Assembly (NCBI GenBank): GCA_033060915.1
Contig: CM065387.1
Coordinates: 35,111,001-35,175,000, forward strand
Source: Euryodendron excelsum
Taxonomy: Eukaryota; Streptophyta; Magnoliopsida; Ericales; Pentaphylacaceae
Length of the DNA stretch: 64,000 bases
Reading direction: 5' to 3'
Shown one piece after another: positions 46,398 to 57,799 of the stretch (position 1 is the stretch's first letter; the number at the start of each line of letters is the position of its first letter). Under the pieces are notes generated by a model that was given only the letters and a program-made list of their open reading frames with translations, made no database searches and was not told the origin of the DNA. A program made the position numbers and the translations under genes.

Positions 46398-46999
46398 CAA
46401 AGCCTCCTCCAACGTGAAAAGGATCTGCAAACTTAACCTAAAAATCATATATTTCGATATACAGAGCTCGAATCCTCCCTAAACTCTAGCCTCCTTAGGA
46501 TTTTCAAACCTTAGCCACCATACACAAACCCTAGCCTCATATACACTCCTATACATCCCCATACACTCATACACTAGCCTTCAACCCTCCTTCGAAGACT
46601 TGAAGAGTTGCAATCTGAAGTTTGAAGCTTGAAGGCGGCTCTTGAAGATTGAAGACAAAGAACAAGACGAAGACCGAAGAAAGCAAGGCGCGCAAAATAA
46701 ACAAGATACAAGGTAGGTTCTCCATTTAAATTTTCGCACTTCCCACCTCTCTCTTCTCTCTCCTAACCCACTTGGGTTTTCTCTATTTGAATCCCCCATC
46801 TCTTTCCCCCTCTTTCTTTGCATGCTTGAAATGAGGGGATTCCAAGTCCATGTGTAGGATTGGGCTATTGGAGATTCACCGTGTCAGGGGCTTTCTTCTA
46901 GTCTAACCAAAGACCACGTGGGTCCGGCCCCCTTGATTATATGGTGAAGCCTTAGCCTTGTATCTTCATGACCCAAAAATTGCATTGTGCATATCATGG

Positions 47000-49250
47000 T
47001 CTTGCATCTTCCAAAAGTCGTTTTCAAAGTTGTCTTCAAAATCGTTTTCAAACTTGTTTTCAAAATTACATCAAAATTTCTTTTTCAAAACTTGTTTTCA
47101 AAACCACAATCCTAGGGTGATTCTAGCCTTTCCATAGCTATGGTTGCTTTAAGAAAGTGTTACATTTAAAGTGACCAACATAATCCATATTTTCAACCCT
47201 TGTTGTTTTCAAAACCGCTTTTCTAAAGGGGTTCTAGCCTTCTTATAGTTAGAATCGCTTTAGGAAAGTGAGATCTTTTACGTTTTCCAAAAAACTCTAT
47301 TTTCAAAAAACTCTTTTCTTAAAAATCTCTTTCAATATACTTTCCTAAAACTCTCCTCTCCAAAGTTGTTTTCAAAAACTCCCTCCAAAATCTATTTTTC
47401 AAAGCTTCCTTTTTTAACTCCTTTCCAAAAACCCTTTCTCTTCAAAATTTACTTTCTAAAAACACTCCCTAAATTCACTTTCCTAAAAACTCTCTCCAAC
47501 AATCTCCTTCCAAAAATCTTTCCAAAAAACTCACTTTCCAAAACCTTCCTTCTAGAAACTCTCCTCTAGGATTTTCCTTCTAAAATCTTTGTTTCTAAAA
47601 AACACACTTTCCAAAAACTCCTTCTCTTTAAAAATCTCTTCCCAAAAACTCTCTTTTCGAATTTACTTTCCAAAAACTCTTCCCTCTAAAAACTTCTCCC
47701 TAGGATTCCCTTCTAGAAAACCTTCGTTTCCAAAAACGCACTTTCCAAAAATCCTCTTTCCTTAGAGCCCAAATCAAACCCTAGAACTCACGATTAGGAA
47801 ACCCTAATTTTCTTTCCAAAAACATGATTTTCAAACTTTGTCCCAAACCTAGGTTTTCAAAACCAGTTTTCTATGTCAAAACTATAGTTTTCCAAATCTA
47901 GGGTTTCTAGAATTTCCCTTTCCAAATCCTTGTCAAATCCTATCTTCCCTTTAGGAAACCAAATCAAATCTCCCCGTTTAGGAAACTAGATCCCGTCCTT
48001 CGTTTGTGGAAACAAAATCCGACCTTTCTCTTTTAGAAACAAAATCCAATCCCTTCCTAATTCAACTCCTTCCTAAACTTCTCCTTTCCTAAATCTTAAG
48101 TTTCCAAAACTTGAACATAAGGATCTTTCCTAAATTTTAAAACTCAATTTCTACATCCTTCCTAACTCCACTCTTTCCTAATTCTACCTCTTTCCAAATC
48201 TCAACTTTTCAAATCTAAGCTTTCAAACCTTTCTTAAACTCAAACCTTTCCTAATTTCAAGATTTTCTAAAACTCTAAAACTTTCTAAATCTTAAACTTT
48301 CTAAATTTCAAATCTTTCCAAATTCAAGACTTTCTAAATTTGAAACTTTTTCAAGTTAAATCTTTCTAAACCTAAATCTTTCCAAATTTTAAACTTTCCA
48401 AAACTTCAACATCTTTCCAAATCTAAGACTTTTCTAAACTCAAAACTTTCTTAATTCAAACATTTCCTAAATTAAAAACTTTCCTTTTTCAAACCTTTCC
48501 AAATTCAAACTTTCCTAAGTTGAAACTTCCTTATTTCAAAACTTTCTAAATTCAAAACTTTCCAATTTCCAAACTTTCTTAAATTCCGAACTTTCCTAAT
48601 TTCAAAACTTTTCAAAAATGAAACTTTCCTAAATCGGACCTTTCCTAATTCGAACCTTTCCTAAATCCAATCTTTCTTAAACTCTCGAGTCTTTCTTAAG
48701 TCTCATCTTTCTTAAGTCTAGGTTTCCTAAACCTCCATCTTTCCAAAACAAGTCTAAACCTTTCCAAGTCCTACTTTTTCAAATCGAAATTCAATCTCTT
48801 CAATTCCAAAGTTCCAAATTCCAACTTTCAATCCTCTATTCAAAGTTCAATTTCTCAATCTTCCAATTCAATTTCCAATTCGACTCTTTTTTCAAATCAA
48901 ACATTCTATTTTCAATCAGACTCTTATTCGAACTACGACTGACTTAATTCCTCTAAAAGGATACGTAGGCAACCTTCATAGGTGCGGTTACAACTTCTTT
49001 CAAATTTCAAATTCCTCCATATTTTCCAAATTTCAAATTTCAAAATCTTTCCAAATCTCCAATCTATTTTCAAATTTTCAATTTCAAATTTCTATTTTCA
49101 ATCTTCAATTTCAATTTTCAAAATCTTGTTTCCAAATTCAAACTTCTATCTCTTTCTTTTCAAATCAAATCAAATCAATTTCTTTCCAAATCTATATTTC
49201 AATTTTCTTATATTGCATTTGCATCTCATGCATCATGTCTTTTAAACATT
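47000..49250 (+). repeat. G-poor low-complexity region in 5' LTR of D
   Basis: Built from degenerate CTTTCCTAAATTC, CAAACTTTCC and CCAAAAACTC units. On the sense strand G is scarce. The ORFs at 47366-47569 and 48982-49245 are this low-complexity DNA read as Phe/Leu/Ser-rich protein and I do not accept them as genes. Confidence 0.8.
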
Positions 49251-49665
49251 GTTTTTTTCAAAGCGGATAGGATTGGTCAATAGTTAGTTGAAGACTCTCA
49301 TAGGTGAATCTAGGATAGATTGACATGTAGGTACCGAAAAGGCGGGGTAGGGTGATGGCTTAGTGCGTCTTCCCTACACGTAACCAACCTCCGAACTTAG
49401 GATCACTGATTTCAAAGACCAAAAAGGAGTTATTTTTCTAAAAAGGGCTAAATGTTTTCCAAAGGTTGCCAAACAACCTGTTTTTCTTAAAAACCCTCTC
49501 TTGAGGAGATATTTTCAAATCGTTTTCCAAAAACCCTAAGTGTAGTTTTCGGATTATACTTAGTTTTTAAGTGACCTAACTCACCTTAATCAAGTTAGGT
49601 GGCGACTTCGAATCTTTTTCAAAAGCCCTTTATTCAAACTTATTTTCAATTCAAACCTAGTCACA

Positions 49666-49687
49666 CTCATTCTTCTAGGAGGGTGAG
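49666..49687 (+). terminator. Conserved stem-loop near the 3' end of the LTR
   Basis: CTCATTCTTCTAGGAGGGTG with its last bases can fold with CTCAT(T/C)CT pairing to AGG(G/A)TGAG. The same structure occurs at 12169-12190, 34810-34831 (perfect 8-bp arms), 36719-36740 and 62600-62621, with pairing mostly kept although bases differ. It lies ~75-95 bp before the LTR end. A role in 3'-end formation or primer-site folding is inference, and the terminator type is provisional. Confidence 0.45.
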
Positions 49688-49762
49688 TTCTAACGAGAGA
49701 GTATAACATTTTTCCCGCTTGTGTGAGTATTCCTCGAGTGCGAAAAATCTGAGCGCGATAGC

Positions 49763-49780
49763 TGGCGACTCTACTGGGGA
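49763..49780 (+). other. Primer-binding site of element D
   Basis: TGGCGACTCTACTGGGGA, two bases after the LTR end, complementary to a tRNA 3' end with CCA. Ogre elements are known to use tRNA-Arg, and this sequence fits. Confidence 0.8.
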
Positions 49781-51233
49781 GACTTAGAAGGTTAGGCCGT
49801 AGTCATGTCTCTTTACCCTTTACCCATGTAGAGTCTTCAATTAACTCGGTTCAATCCTATTCACTTTAAATTTTCAAAACTAAATTTGCAAAATTGTTTT
49901 CAAAAAACCATGCAGTTATTCATATTATCTTGTATTATGTTTGTCATCCACATACTAACACTTGCATCTTTGTTTTGTAGGTGCGCTTTTTGTTTAAATT
50001 TTATTAACTGCTTTGCATGAATGTGATGTACAGGATGAATGGGAGTTGTTGGCCCTTTCTTCCACTTTTAAAAAATCACACACACACTGCATGTGCACTT
50101 GCATTCTGCATACTTGCATATCCTGATATGTCCTTTCTAGTTAGAAAGGGGGAACGGTATATTGGTTATGGGCAAGATGCTGTGTCAGTTTCTTCGCCTA
50201 CAGCCTCTTGATGGTTCTCTCGCTTGGATCACCAACCGATCATGGCACCCCCTCGGGGAGTAAGCCTAGGTTTGAAGATCCGAGAACCGAGCCTTTTTAG
50301 GACGCATTAGTCAACCCTGAACCTCATACTCATATAGACACCATGCATAGCCGAACCTCTGCCGGATTTAAGACACGAGCACTGTTTTCAAAATCACGGA
50401 GGAAAGGGCGACTGCTCTTACTTTCGTTTATACCTTTCTATTCCTGCTGTTATGATGCATGTATTCATACTGTTATAATGCCTGTCTAAGTGCTCATGCA
50501 TGCACGTTTACCCTGCTATTGCATTCTCTCTCCTTATATTCTTTGCAAATCCATGTTCATGCATTCAATATTTCATGTCAAGACAAGAGTTCCAAGTAAC
50601 TCAAGTCACTGCATTCTCATGCATATGATCAACCCGTTGAGAGTGACACCAAGGTTACTCTCCCTTGCATTAAACCTACCTAAACCCTAAGGGTTCCCAC
50701 GTAACCCTAAGGACTCATTGCATGCATCTCAATTCATTCCATAAGAGGGGCCCTAATCCCTCTATGCTCACGGAGATAGGATTGCCATGAAGACAAGGGG
50801 CAACCGATCAACAAGGTCTCTCAGCAACCTCCTCGACATCAAAATCCAGCAAAGGCGGACCCGAAGACTTAAGAGTAGTTTAGGTTTTCCCTTTTGTAAA
50901 AGTAGATAGGTGGAAGTCCAAAGGAAAATGTCCCCCCTCCCTCTATTAAAATGTATTTCAATTCTGTTGTATCTTAAACCCAAAATTTAATGTACTTATT
51001 TACTTTTATGAATGAATGCATGGATGATTGAAGGTTCCTACCTGACGGTAAGGTGTCTGCATACAGGGGCAAACCCCCTATCTCCAAAAGTGAGCCAATA
51101 CATTATAACTAGTTCCTCTCCTAAAAAGGGGCACCCTAGAACATGCATTGCATAAAGACTTGTCAAGGTCGAACACTGACTCTTTCCTTTTGTTGGTTCT
51201 AGGTACCTTCCCTCATTTCCCAGTCTTACACGT
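49781..51233 (+). other. Leader of element D
   Basis: About 1.45 kb between the PBS and the gag-like ORF. It is shared in order with elements F and C, but no open frame is conserved between them. It contains a TTTTGTAG|GTG sequence (about 49972-49982) that looks like a 3' splice site and is also present at the start of F. Probably packaging and untranslated leader sequence. Confidence 0.6.
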
Positions 51234-52482
51234 ATGGAATTGCTTACTCTAGATACCTTAACTCAATTACTAGCAGAGGCAAGAGGAGCCAAGTATAAGA
51301 TGACCAAAATGGAAAGCATGCTTTCCTCACTCTTATCCCATACAACTCGTGAGCAAGCAGAGTCCTTGCAGGCCCAAACCCATGATGGACGAAAAAGGAT
51401 GAAGAAGGAAGACCATGACTATGCCGCCACCATTGCTTACCAACAACCTCCCCAGGCTGAGGGCCTTGCTCGAATGCCTTCCAAACCAACCCCTAACCAA
51501 ACCCGAGGATTATATGATCTTTCCTTTGGATCTCACCCTAACCCTTTTGGCCCTGCCACTGAAAATTGTCCCATTTTGAAACATAGAACCCGAAGCCCTT
51601 TCAATTCCCGAACCATCAACCCAGCTGCGACCTCACCAAAACTTGGCCCCCAATCATCAAAAACATCTGCAACACCGCCTCGGGCTAGGCAAACAAGTGG
51701 GAAAAAGCGGACGTTTACAAAAATCGCATGCTCACAGACCGCGGCTTATTTTGGCCTCTTAGCAGCTGGATATCTGAAACCTGTACCTACGCGACCCCAG
51801 CCCAATCCTCTGCCTCATTACTTCAAATCTACAGCAAGCTGTAAGTATCATTCGGACAGCCAAGGGCATGATACTGAAGATTGTTTGGCCCTCAAGCAAA
51901 AGATTCAAGACCTGATAGATAACAAGATCGTTGGGGTACGACCAGCAAATCCTTCTCCGAACGGCTCTGCAAACCCTCCACTGGACCATACTGTCAACAT
52001 TGTTACCAAGTTTGGTAACAACAAGGTTTGTCTTGCTGCATGCCAAGAGATATATTACAAGGACGGAGAGGAAATGGAATGTGAAGATGCCTAGTCACAA
52101 TATAACCCTGATGAGATGCCGACCCCCGAAGACAAACTCGCATACGAATCTGTGAAGAAAATTGAAGGAGGAACTGTCCAAACTTCGTAATAAGAATCCC
52201 TCATTGTGTACACCTGAGGAGCATCGAGCCCCAATTAGAGGCCAGAGCAGAAAACCCCGAGCACAACCTATCGAGCTGGACGAATACGAGTCGCTCGAGT
52301 GGTTTGTTAGAGATACTCTGGAGCAAACAAATGAAGGCAAGACAGTCAAGAAAGCTGACAATTACATCACCACCGCCAACTCGCTTGGAACTTCGGGAGA
52401 AGCATCTACCTATCCTGCCTTGGCTGAGAATCTCAACCGCAGATGGAATGCCGTCGAGGGCACAGGCCCAAGACCTTACTAA
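51234..52482 (+). pseudogene. gag-like ORF of element D
   Basis: A start ATG at 51234 opens 286 codons to a TAG at 52092-52094. The same frame continues past it for 31 codons, and after a one-base shift near 52160 the last block runs to a TAA at 52480-52482. The N-terminus is a short coiled-coil-like stretch (AEARGAKYKMTKMESML). The region FTKIACSQTAAYFGLLAAG to YHSDSQGHDTEDCLALKQKI matches the C-terminal part of Ogre/Tat gag proteins, including the C-X2-H...G-H-X4-C knuckle and the following KIQDLIDNK. The large capsid region is short or missing. The C-terminal block (SLGTSGEAS, LNRRWNAVEG) is shared with F but unknown to me. One stop and one frameshift are probably decay. Confidence 0.7.
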
Positions 52483-53566
52483 AAATGGATTCCTTGCACA
52501 AGCGTACAAGAGAGTGGTGTTTTCACCTACTTTCTTTCTATCCCTTTCACTTTCTATCTTTAAATTAATGTTTACATTTTCTTATTGCTTAAGAACTTGA
52601 TGCTTTTTGTAAAAATAATAATAATAATCAAATAACAGTCTTTTTATTCCATTATTGTTGTCTTGTCTTCCCTGGGGAATAGTGACTACTTTCTACGCAA
52701 GGGGCATGGTTTATCTTATGGAATGATCCAACTTGAAGGGACGATAGCATGACTTAACCACTCACCAAATGATCAGCTTTCCAGAGAGAGAGAGAGGATA
52801 AGGATGAGTGAGGATACCACCTAAAGGGGGCACTTGCGAGACTCTAAGGCTAAGCGATGTGTGGCCAGTTTATCAAAATGAAAAGGAGCCATCTTTCATT
52901 TCCCCACATATAAAGAATAAATAATTAAATAAATGAACAACTGTGTTCATATTCCCTTTGCTTAACACCTAGTGCCTCGCGGAAAGCGAAAATTTTCTTT
53001 ATCAACCCAGATCTAAGACTGTCCTCCCCACACTGGGGCAAACAATAGTTGAAAACTCTAGGAGTGGTGTCCACCTCTATCATGCTAAGATAGTGTTGAA
53101 AACTCTATGGATCAAGCAATCTAATTCAAAGTGAAGAGAGGCCCTCATTTCATTTTCCATACAGTCAAAAGCAACCCCTTGCCAAACCCGTTGAGCCATT
53201 TATCCTTTCTTAACAAAACTCCAACCTAGGGATCACCGCCCACACTGGGAATATTGAACTACCAAGGAAAAGGTTTAAGGGAAAAGGGTTAAAGAATTGT
53301 TTCATTTCATAAAAAGAACAGAAAAGAAATAGAAAGAAAAAGCAAAGGAAATGAGTTGCCAAGGGGCAAGAGGCCAAAAAAAAACTTTAATGAAAGGCCT
53401 GAAGAAAATCATGATGGAGTCATCCTCAAAGGCATAATAAGAAGATTGAAAGAAAAGAAAGTCATAGAAAGGGTGAAGGAACAAGGTCATTTTCACCCTG
53501 AGAAGCAAGAAGCAAGTTTAAAGGTGATCCTAGGTTACGAGGAAACCAAGTAGAAACGATAGGTTC

Positions 53567-53641
53567 AAGCCTTTACTCTTTTTCTTGCAAAACCCCGAAA
53601 CCATGGCCTACATTACAACCTTATTAAAGTCCCCTTTGATT
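53567..53641 (+). repeat. Shared ~80-nt motif, element D copy 1
   Basis: CAAGCCTTTACTCTTTTTC, then AACCCCGAAACCATGGCC, TACATTACAACCTTATTAAA and GTCCCCTTTGATTG. Confidence 0.65.
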
Positions 53642-53766
53642 GAAAGAAGATTGCTTGATCTAAATGAGCTGAACACGTTGCCAAAGCCAAGAAGGATGCT
53701 AGCCTTACTGAGAAAATGGTTAAGGACAGTATGTATTTAAGCCCTATTGAAAACAACATCAAATTT

Positions 53767-53849
53767 GAGCCTGCATATCCTGTTGTTTCTAAAACCCCAT
53801 TACCTAGCCTACATTACGATCCTAAACAAAGTCTTCTCGGATTGAAATG
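53767..53849 (+). repeat. Shared ~80-nt motif, element D copy 2
   Basis: GAGCCTGCATATCCTGTTG, then ACCCCATTACCTAGCC, TACATTACGATCCTAAAC and AAAGTCTTCTCGGATTG. It lies 200 bp after copy 1. Confidence 0.65.
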
Positions 53850-54496
53850 ACTGGCCACTTATCGCTCTGCCAAAGGTCAGGTAAGTTGTTGCTAAAACCC
53901 TGAGAGTCGAGAGTCTCAGCCCAATAACCCTATACACTAACCCTAAGACAGAGAGTTGGAGGTGATCAAGAGGTTGAGAAAGCTACGAAGTGCTATCATC
54001 CAATCAAAGTAGGGTTGAGCCAGAGGAGACGCTAGACTCCTGAGGAGGAGGGAGTTACCATTCCCAAGATTACAAGTCTAACAGCACCTTGTGTCATTCT
54101 ATTAACATATTTCTAACCTGTGCATATGTTAAAAAAAAAAAAAAAGCATGGGCTTTGCACAAATAGGATATGACTCCCTGTAGAAATAAGAGTCATCAAC
54201 AACAACTCATGTAATAGATATCTAACATACATCACATGCATCTGATCATATGTCTAGCCATAAAGATCATAAATGTATCTATATATCCATACATCTAAGT
54301 ATCATAAATATCCATTTTTGTACAAAATATCATAATAAAACTGTCTAACGTAAATGTAACTCAGGGACAAGGGGCAAAAGAGGATCAGAGTCTCTACAAG
54401 GGGCATCTATCACAGGTCGGAGTCAATATCATCTAGATTAAAATCTCCGAAACCCGACATCGGAGGAGGTGGATAACTACTCGAAGCAGCACCATC

Positions 54497-54584
54497 CTGC
54501 AGGGAAGATAGAACCGAAATCAGCTAAATACAAAAGGAACTAAGCAATAATAGAGCAAGAAGCAGCAAAGAAAGAATAACATAC
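54497..54584 (-). other. Predicted intron 2 of the antisense PMD gene
   Basis: 88 nt, GGG|GTATGT donor and TTCCCTGCAG|GATGG acceptor, pyrimidine-rich before the acceptor. Removing it joins the coiled-coil frame to an acidic 28-codon exon in frame. Element F has an intron at the comparable place (44413-44343, 71 nt). Confidence 0.65.
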
Positions 54585-56255
54585 CCCCTCACCGCCCATC
54601 TGAGATAACCGAGCTGTCAGGGAAGCTACCTCGGCCTTTACTGATCTCGCTCCATCTGGTACTGATCTTTCTGGTCTCTCACAACAGTAAACTCAGCCTG
54701 GGGCACATATCCTCTGGCTCAGCGCCACAAGTCAACCACCTCCTAGCCAACATCGTATCCACCGACTACTACCTCAAACCGGGTGAAGGCACCGACCGAA
54801 TGAGTGTCAAAGTACGCAGCATAATTTGTATCCGAAGGAAGTAAGAACTCGGCACCTGGCTGACGCTCCTGATAAGGGATAGGCACTCCCGCCACCAAGG
54901 CCCCAAACATATACTCTGGCGGAGCTCCTGCTGATCGGAACTCCTCATGAAACTGCTGCCAGTGTCGCTCTCCAAGATAGGACTTCCAAGTGTCATCACT
55001 GAGAAAGGCAGCTCTCGACAGGGATAACGGGACCAAGTACTGGATTGTCTCATAAAGGATTGATCCAATGAAGGGCCGCCAAGTCACATCCCTCACCTCA
55101 ATTAGCTCCAGGTTAGGTCGGAGCGTCACAAAATCGGTAATCTCCGATCGCTGGGCTACCCGGTCACGAGCCCAGCTCAAGGCACGAGGATAGAGGTCAT
55201 CCTCAACAATTGCAGAGCGACACACTAGTAGGTACTCGTAACTCCACTAAAGAAGGAAAGGCCAGAAACTAGTCATGCTACCCCAACGAGAAGAAGTCCG
55301 AACCCGTATCGACCGAAGGAAGCAGCCAAAGGAGAAGGACCCCCAGTCCAGCTCAGACAAGGCTCCAAGATCAGCTACTATACTCACCAAACGACACGGC
55401 ACGAGTGACTTGTTATTGTTGCAGAAGCAGCTAAAGAAGATATACAACACAAGTCGCCGTCTCATGATATCTCGCCTGGCAGGCGATGGCTCAGTAGCAA
55501 AAGTACGGTCATCCTAACTAATCTAAGAGACTGGGAATGCAGAACGCTCAGAAAGAGGCAAGTCCAACAGCAAACAGGCCTTGTCCCTACTGACTGGATG
55601 ATAGGTGATCCGCCGGCCGATAAAGGAGAGCCCTGTAATAATCGCCCAATCCAAAGGAGTAGGGCCTAACTCGAAGCCGACAAAATGAAAGGTCTCGGTC
55701 TCCTCGAACCACCTCTCAACAAGTGCCAGTACCAAATGCCGGTTCAGGCGGTTAGCCTGTAATCCCATAAAGGCGCCAAATCCGATCTCTGCCAAGAAGG
55801 CGCGGTATGATGGGGCAGCCTGCTGTATGGTCACAAAAACCTGATGAACAGCCCCTCGGAAAACTGTATATACCCGCGGAGGTGGTAAATGCTGTCTAGA
55901 ATATATGCTCGGGTGATAAGCAAGATCCCCGAGTGGTGGGACATCTGGTATCTGCAGATCTCCCAAGTCAGCATCCGGCTGCCTATGCCTGGAAGAAGCT
56001 CTCCCATAACCGGTCACCTGATCCCCAGGGCCCGGTACCTCCTCCTCAGCATCAATCTCCTCGGCAAAAGCCTGCTTAACCGGAGGAAAAGGGTCGACAG
56101 GTAGCCTACTCCCCTGCCCACTCTGATTGGATGAAGATCGTCCGGTAGATCGTCGACTACCTCTAGATCGACTAGAGTTGCCAGTAGAATCTGTCCGGGC
56201 CACCTTCCTCGAGCGGCGCCTCCTCTCAGAACCGTCATCACCTGCGTCTGCCATC

Positions 56256-57138
56256 CTGAAAAGGGTAAGCCAAGGTAAAGTAATGTTAGTATACCATCCA
56301 TGCAGTTTAAATAACAACAAAATAAAATAAACAACTAACACAAAAAAAACAGATAAAGGATTTCAAATGATAAAACAAATTTCCTACATGCACATCTTGA
56401 TTTTCCAACTTTAAATCAAATTTCAAGGGTTTTCTGTTTTTTTCCGTCAAAAAGATTTTATTTCTAAAATTTTTTCTAATTCTTTCCCTAATTTCTAAAA
56501 ATTTCGACAGAGTCCCGTTTAAAAATGGCCCTTACAACACCCATCACATCAACACAAAACACAAAGCGTGTACTTCACATTATCACAATCACATAACATT
56601 AGCACTCGTGCACACTTTTTAATTTTTCAAATTTTTCAAAACATATGTTTTATTTTTTCAATAAATTAGTGGTTTTCAAAAATGTCTCAAAATTCTTCAA
56701 AACTCTTTCAAATGTTTTCCAAAAATATTCTTACCTTTTTCAAATTTTTAACTCCAAAAATCTCATCAATTTCCCGAGTTTTCTCATTTTCCTAAATTTT
56801 CTAAATATTTTTTATTTTTTAAAAAATAAAAAATTCACCAAGTTTTCAAAAAATCACGAAACTTCATACGGTTGTTAAACACATTTTTCTAAGGCACATT
56901 GCACAAAAACATAGCTAGAAAACCCAATACCCATGCCTGTAGGAACAAATGTCTTATTCCTGCAGAAAACCCCCTTCGCATAATCATGAAAAGTCATTTA
57001 AATTCAATCAAACAACCATCAAAAAGCAAAAACAACATCACCAAAGTGTTCAAAGCATATCAAAACATCAATTTTCATTATTCACATGATTTAAACGAAG
57101 TTCTACACATCAAAATCAACAAAAATTTGAAAACTCAC
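56256..57138 (-). other. Predicted intron 1 of the antisense PMD gene
   Basis: Minus strand: AAAAG|GTGAGT at 57139/57138 and TTTTCAG|GATGGC at 56256/56255. The interior is AT-rich with no ORF of note. The donor is also present in the separate element B (7965-7970, AAGAG|GTGAGT), which argues that it is used. Confidence 0.6.
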
Positions 57139-57581
57139 CTTTTGGAAGTTCTCCGGCGAAATCTTCTCTTCCGGCGACCTTTCCGGTGATGTGGTCTTCT
57201 TCCGGCAATCGCCCGTGGTCTTCAAGAGGTGCCCCTTCAAGATTCAAGTCAAGTCTCACGCAGAATCTTTTGGATTTGCAAAAATTTCTCCAAAGTGCCG
57301 CGGCTGTTCGAACCAGAAATTTTCTGGTTTTAACTTTAAGCCTAGTGCCACTAGCAGAGACGCCAGGCCTTTTCTGCAAAAGGAGCCACTGCTAGTGGCG
57401 CCAGTTGCAAAATTTGGGCAGTTTTGCCCTTTTTCCCGCCAAAACTCGTTTTCGAAGGCCTTTTTCGCCCGTTATCCATTTTCAACCCCCGTTGTCGAAA
57501 GATTTCCAATGTCCGTCCTTCCGACTGCCTCGCGGTCAACATGGGACTCTTACTCTTATCGTTTTCTGTCTTTGACAAGCA

Positions 57582-57603
57582 AAGACAGAAAAAGAGGGGC
57601 AGC
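57582..57603 (+). other. Polypurine tract of element D
   Basis: AAGACAGAAAAAGAGGGG and the following CAGC directly precede the 3' LTR. The same tract, slightly changed, precedes LTR B. Confidence 0.8.
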
Positions 57604-57799
57604 TGTAAGCACCCCATTTTTGACCGCTCGGCAGTCTACACTCCGTCCAGACTTGTTTTCAAGTCATTGTGGGCATATCCCTATCGAAATCAACTTTCCA
57701 AGTCTAATCCCGTCTATCCATCGCTTCGCGGGCCCAAAAGGCCCAAATAGAGGCAAGATGACCAAAATGCCCTAAGGGGCATTGTCCTTTCCTTTTCGA

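Larger units (their letters stand above)
44672..49760 (+). mobile_element. 5' LTR of element D, 5089 bp
   Basis: Starts TGTAAGCACCCC, ends GAGCGCGATA (the 3' LTR has GGGCTCGACA). Order of parts: start region; 81-bp minisatellite (44875-45320); ~157-bp repeats (45480-46150); palindromes (46275-46375); TATA box (46390); a 5' UTR-like stretch with CTCTATTTGAATCCCCC; G-poor region (about 47000-49250); stem-loop (49666-49687). The ORFs at 44735-45341 on both strands come from the 81-bp (27-codon) repeat and are not genes. Confidence 0.92.
52483..54409 (+). other. Noncoding region between gag-like ORF and antisense gene
   Basis: 1.9 kb, collinear with about 41660-44120 in element F. It has no conserved ORF. 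It contains two copies of the ~80-nt motif and blocks such as CACTGGGGCAAACAATAG and ATCACCGCCCACACTGG. In an autonomous relative pol would lie in this interval. Confidence 0.6.
54410..57600 (-). pseudogene. Antisense plant mobile domain (PMD) gene of element D
   Basis: Predicted structure on the minus strand: a 5' UTR exon ending at 57139; intron 1 57138-56256 (GTGAGT donor, TTTTCAG acceptor, 883 nt); coding exon 56255-54585, starting ATG at 56254; intron 2 54584-54497 (GTATGT donor, CTGCAG acceptor, 88 nt); last exon 54496-54410 (28 codons plus TGA). The protein begins with a Ser/Arg-rich tail (RRRRSRKVARTDSTGNSSRS). The PMD core follows: RVYTVFRGAVHQVF, WFEETETFHFVGFELGPTPL, AIITGLSFIGRRI, then LVLYIFFSCFCNNNKSLVP and WSYEYLLVC. 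A coiled-coil stretch and an acidic end (FGDFNLDDIDSDL) complete it. At least five in-frame stops and one frameshift (near 54635) make this copy inactive. PMD proteins (MAIN/MAIL family) and transposon-borne PMDs are known; function here is unknown. The outer 5' end is a guess. Confidence 0.75.

Noticed and set aside
46581..46823. Minus ORF of 80 codons after the LTR TATA box
   Set aside because: It runs through the G-poor R region and the repeated GAAGATTGAAGAC-type sequence, and is not open in the 3' LTR copy.
47366..49245. Phe/Leu/Ser-rich ORFs (47366-47569, 48982-49245, 60119-60517, 61916-62179)
   Set aside because: They are translations of the G-poor low-complexity LTR region. They share no domain and their composition follows the DNA.
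54769..55517. ORFs 54769-55068 (minus) and 55275-55517 (plus), and 55889-56330 on the plus strand
   Set aside because: They are shadows of the PMD gene in other frames or on the opposite strand. Only the frame with the PMD motifs is supported.
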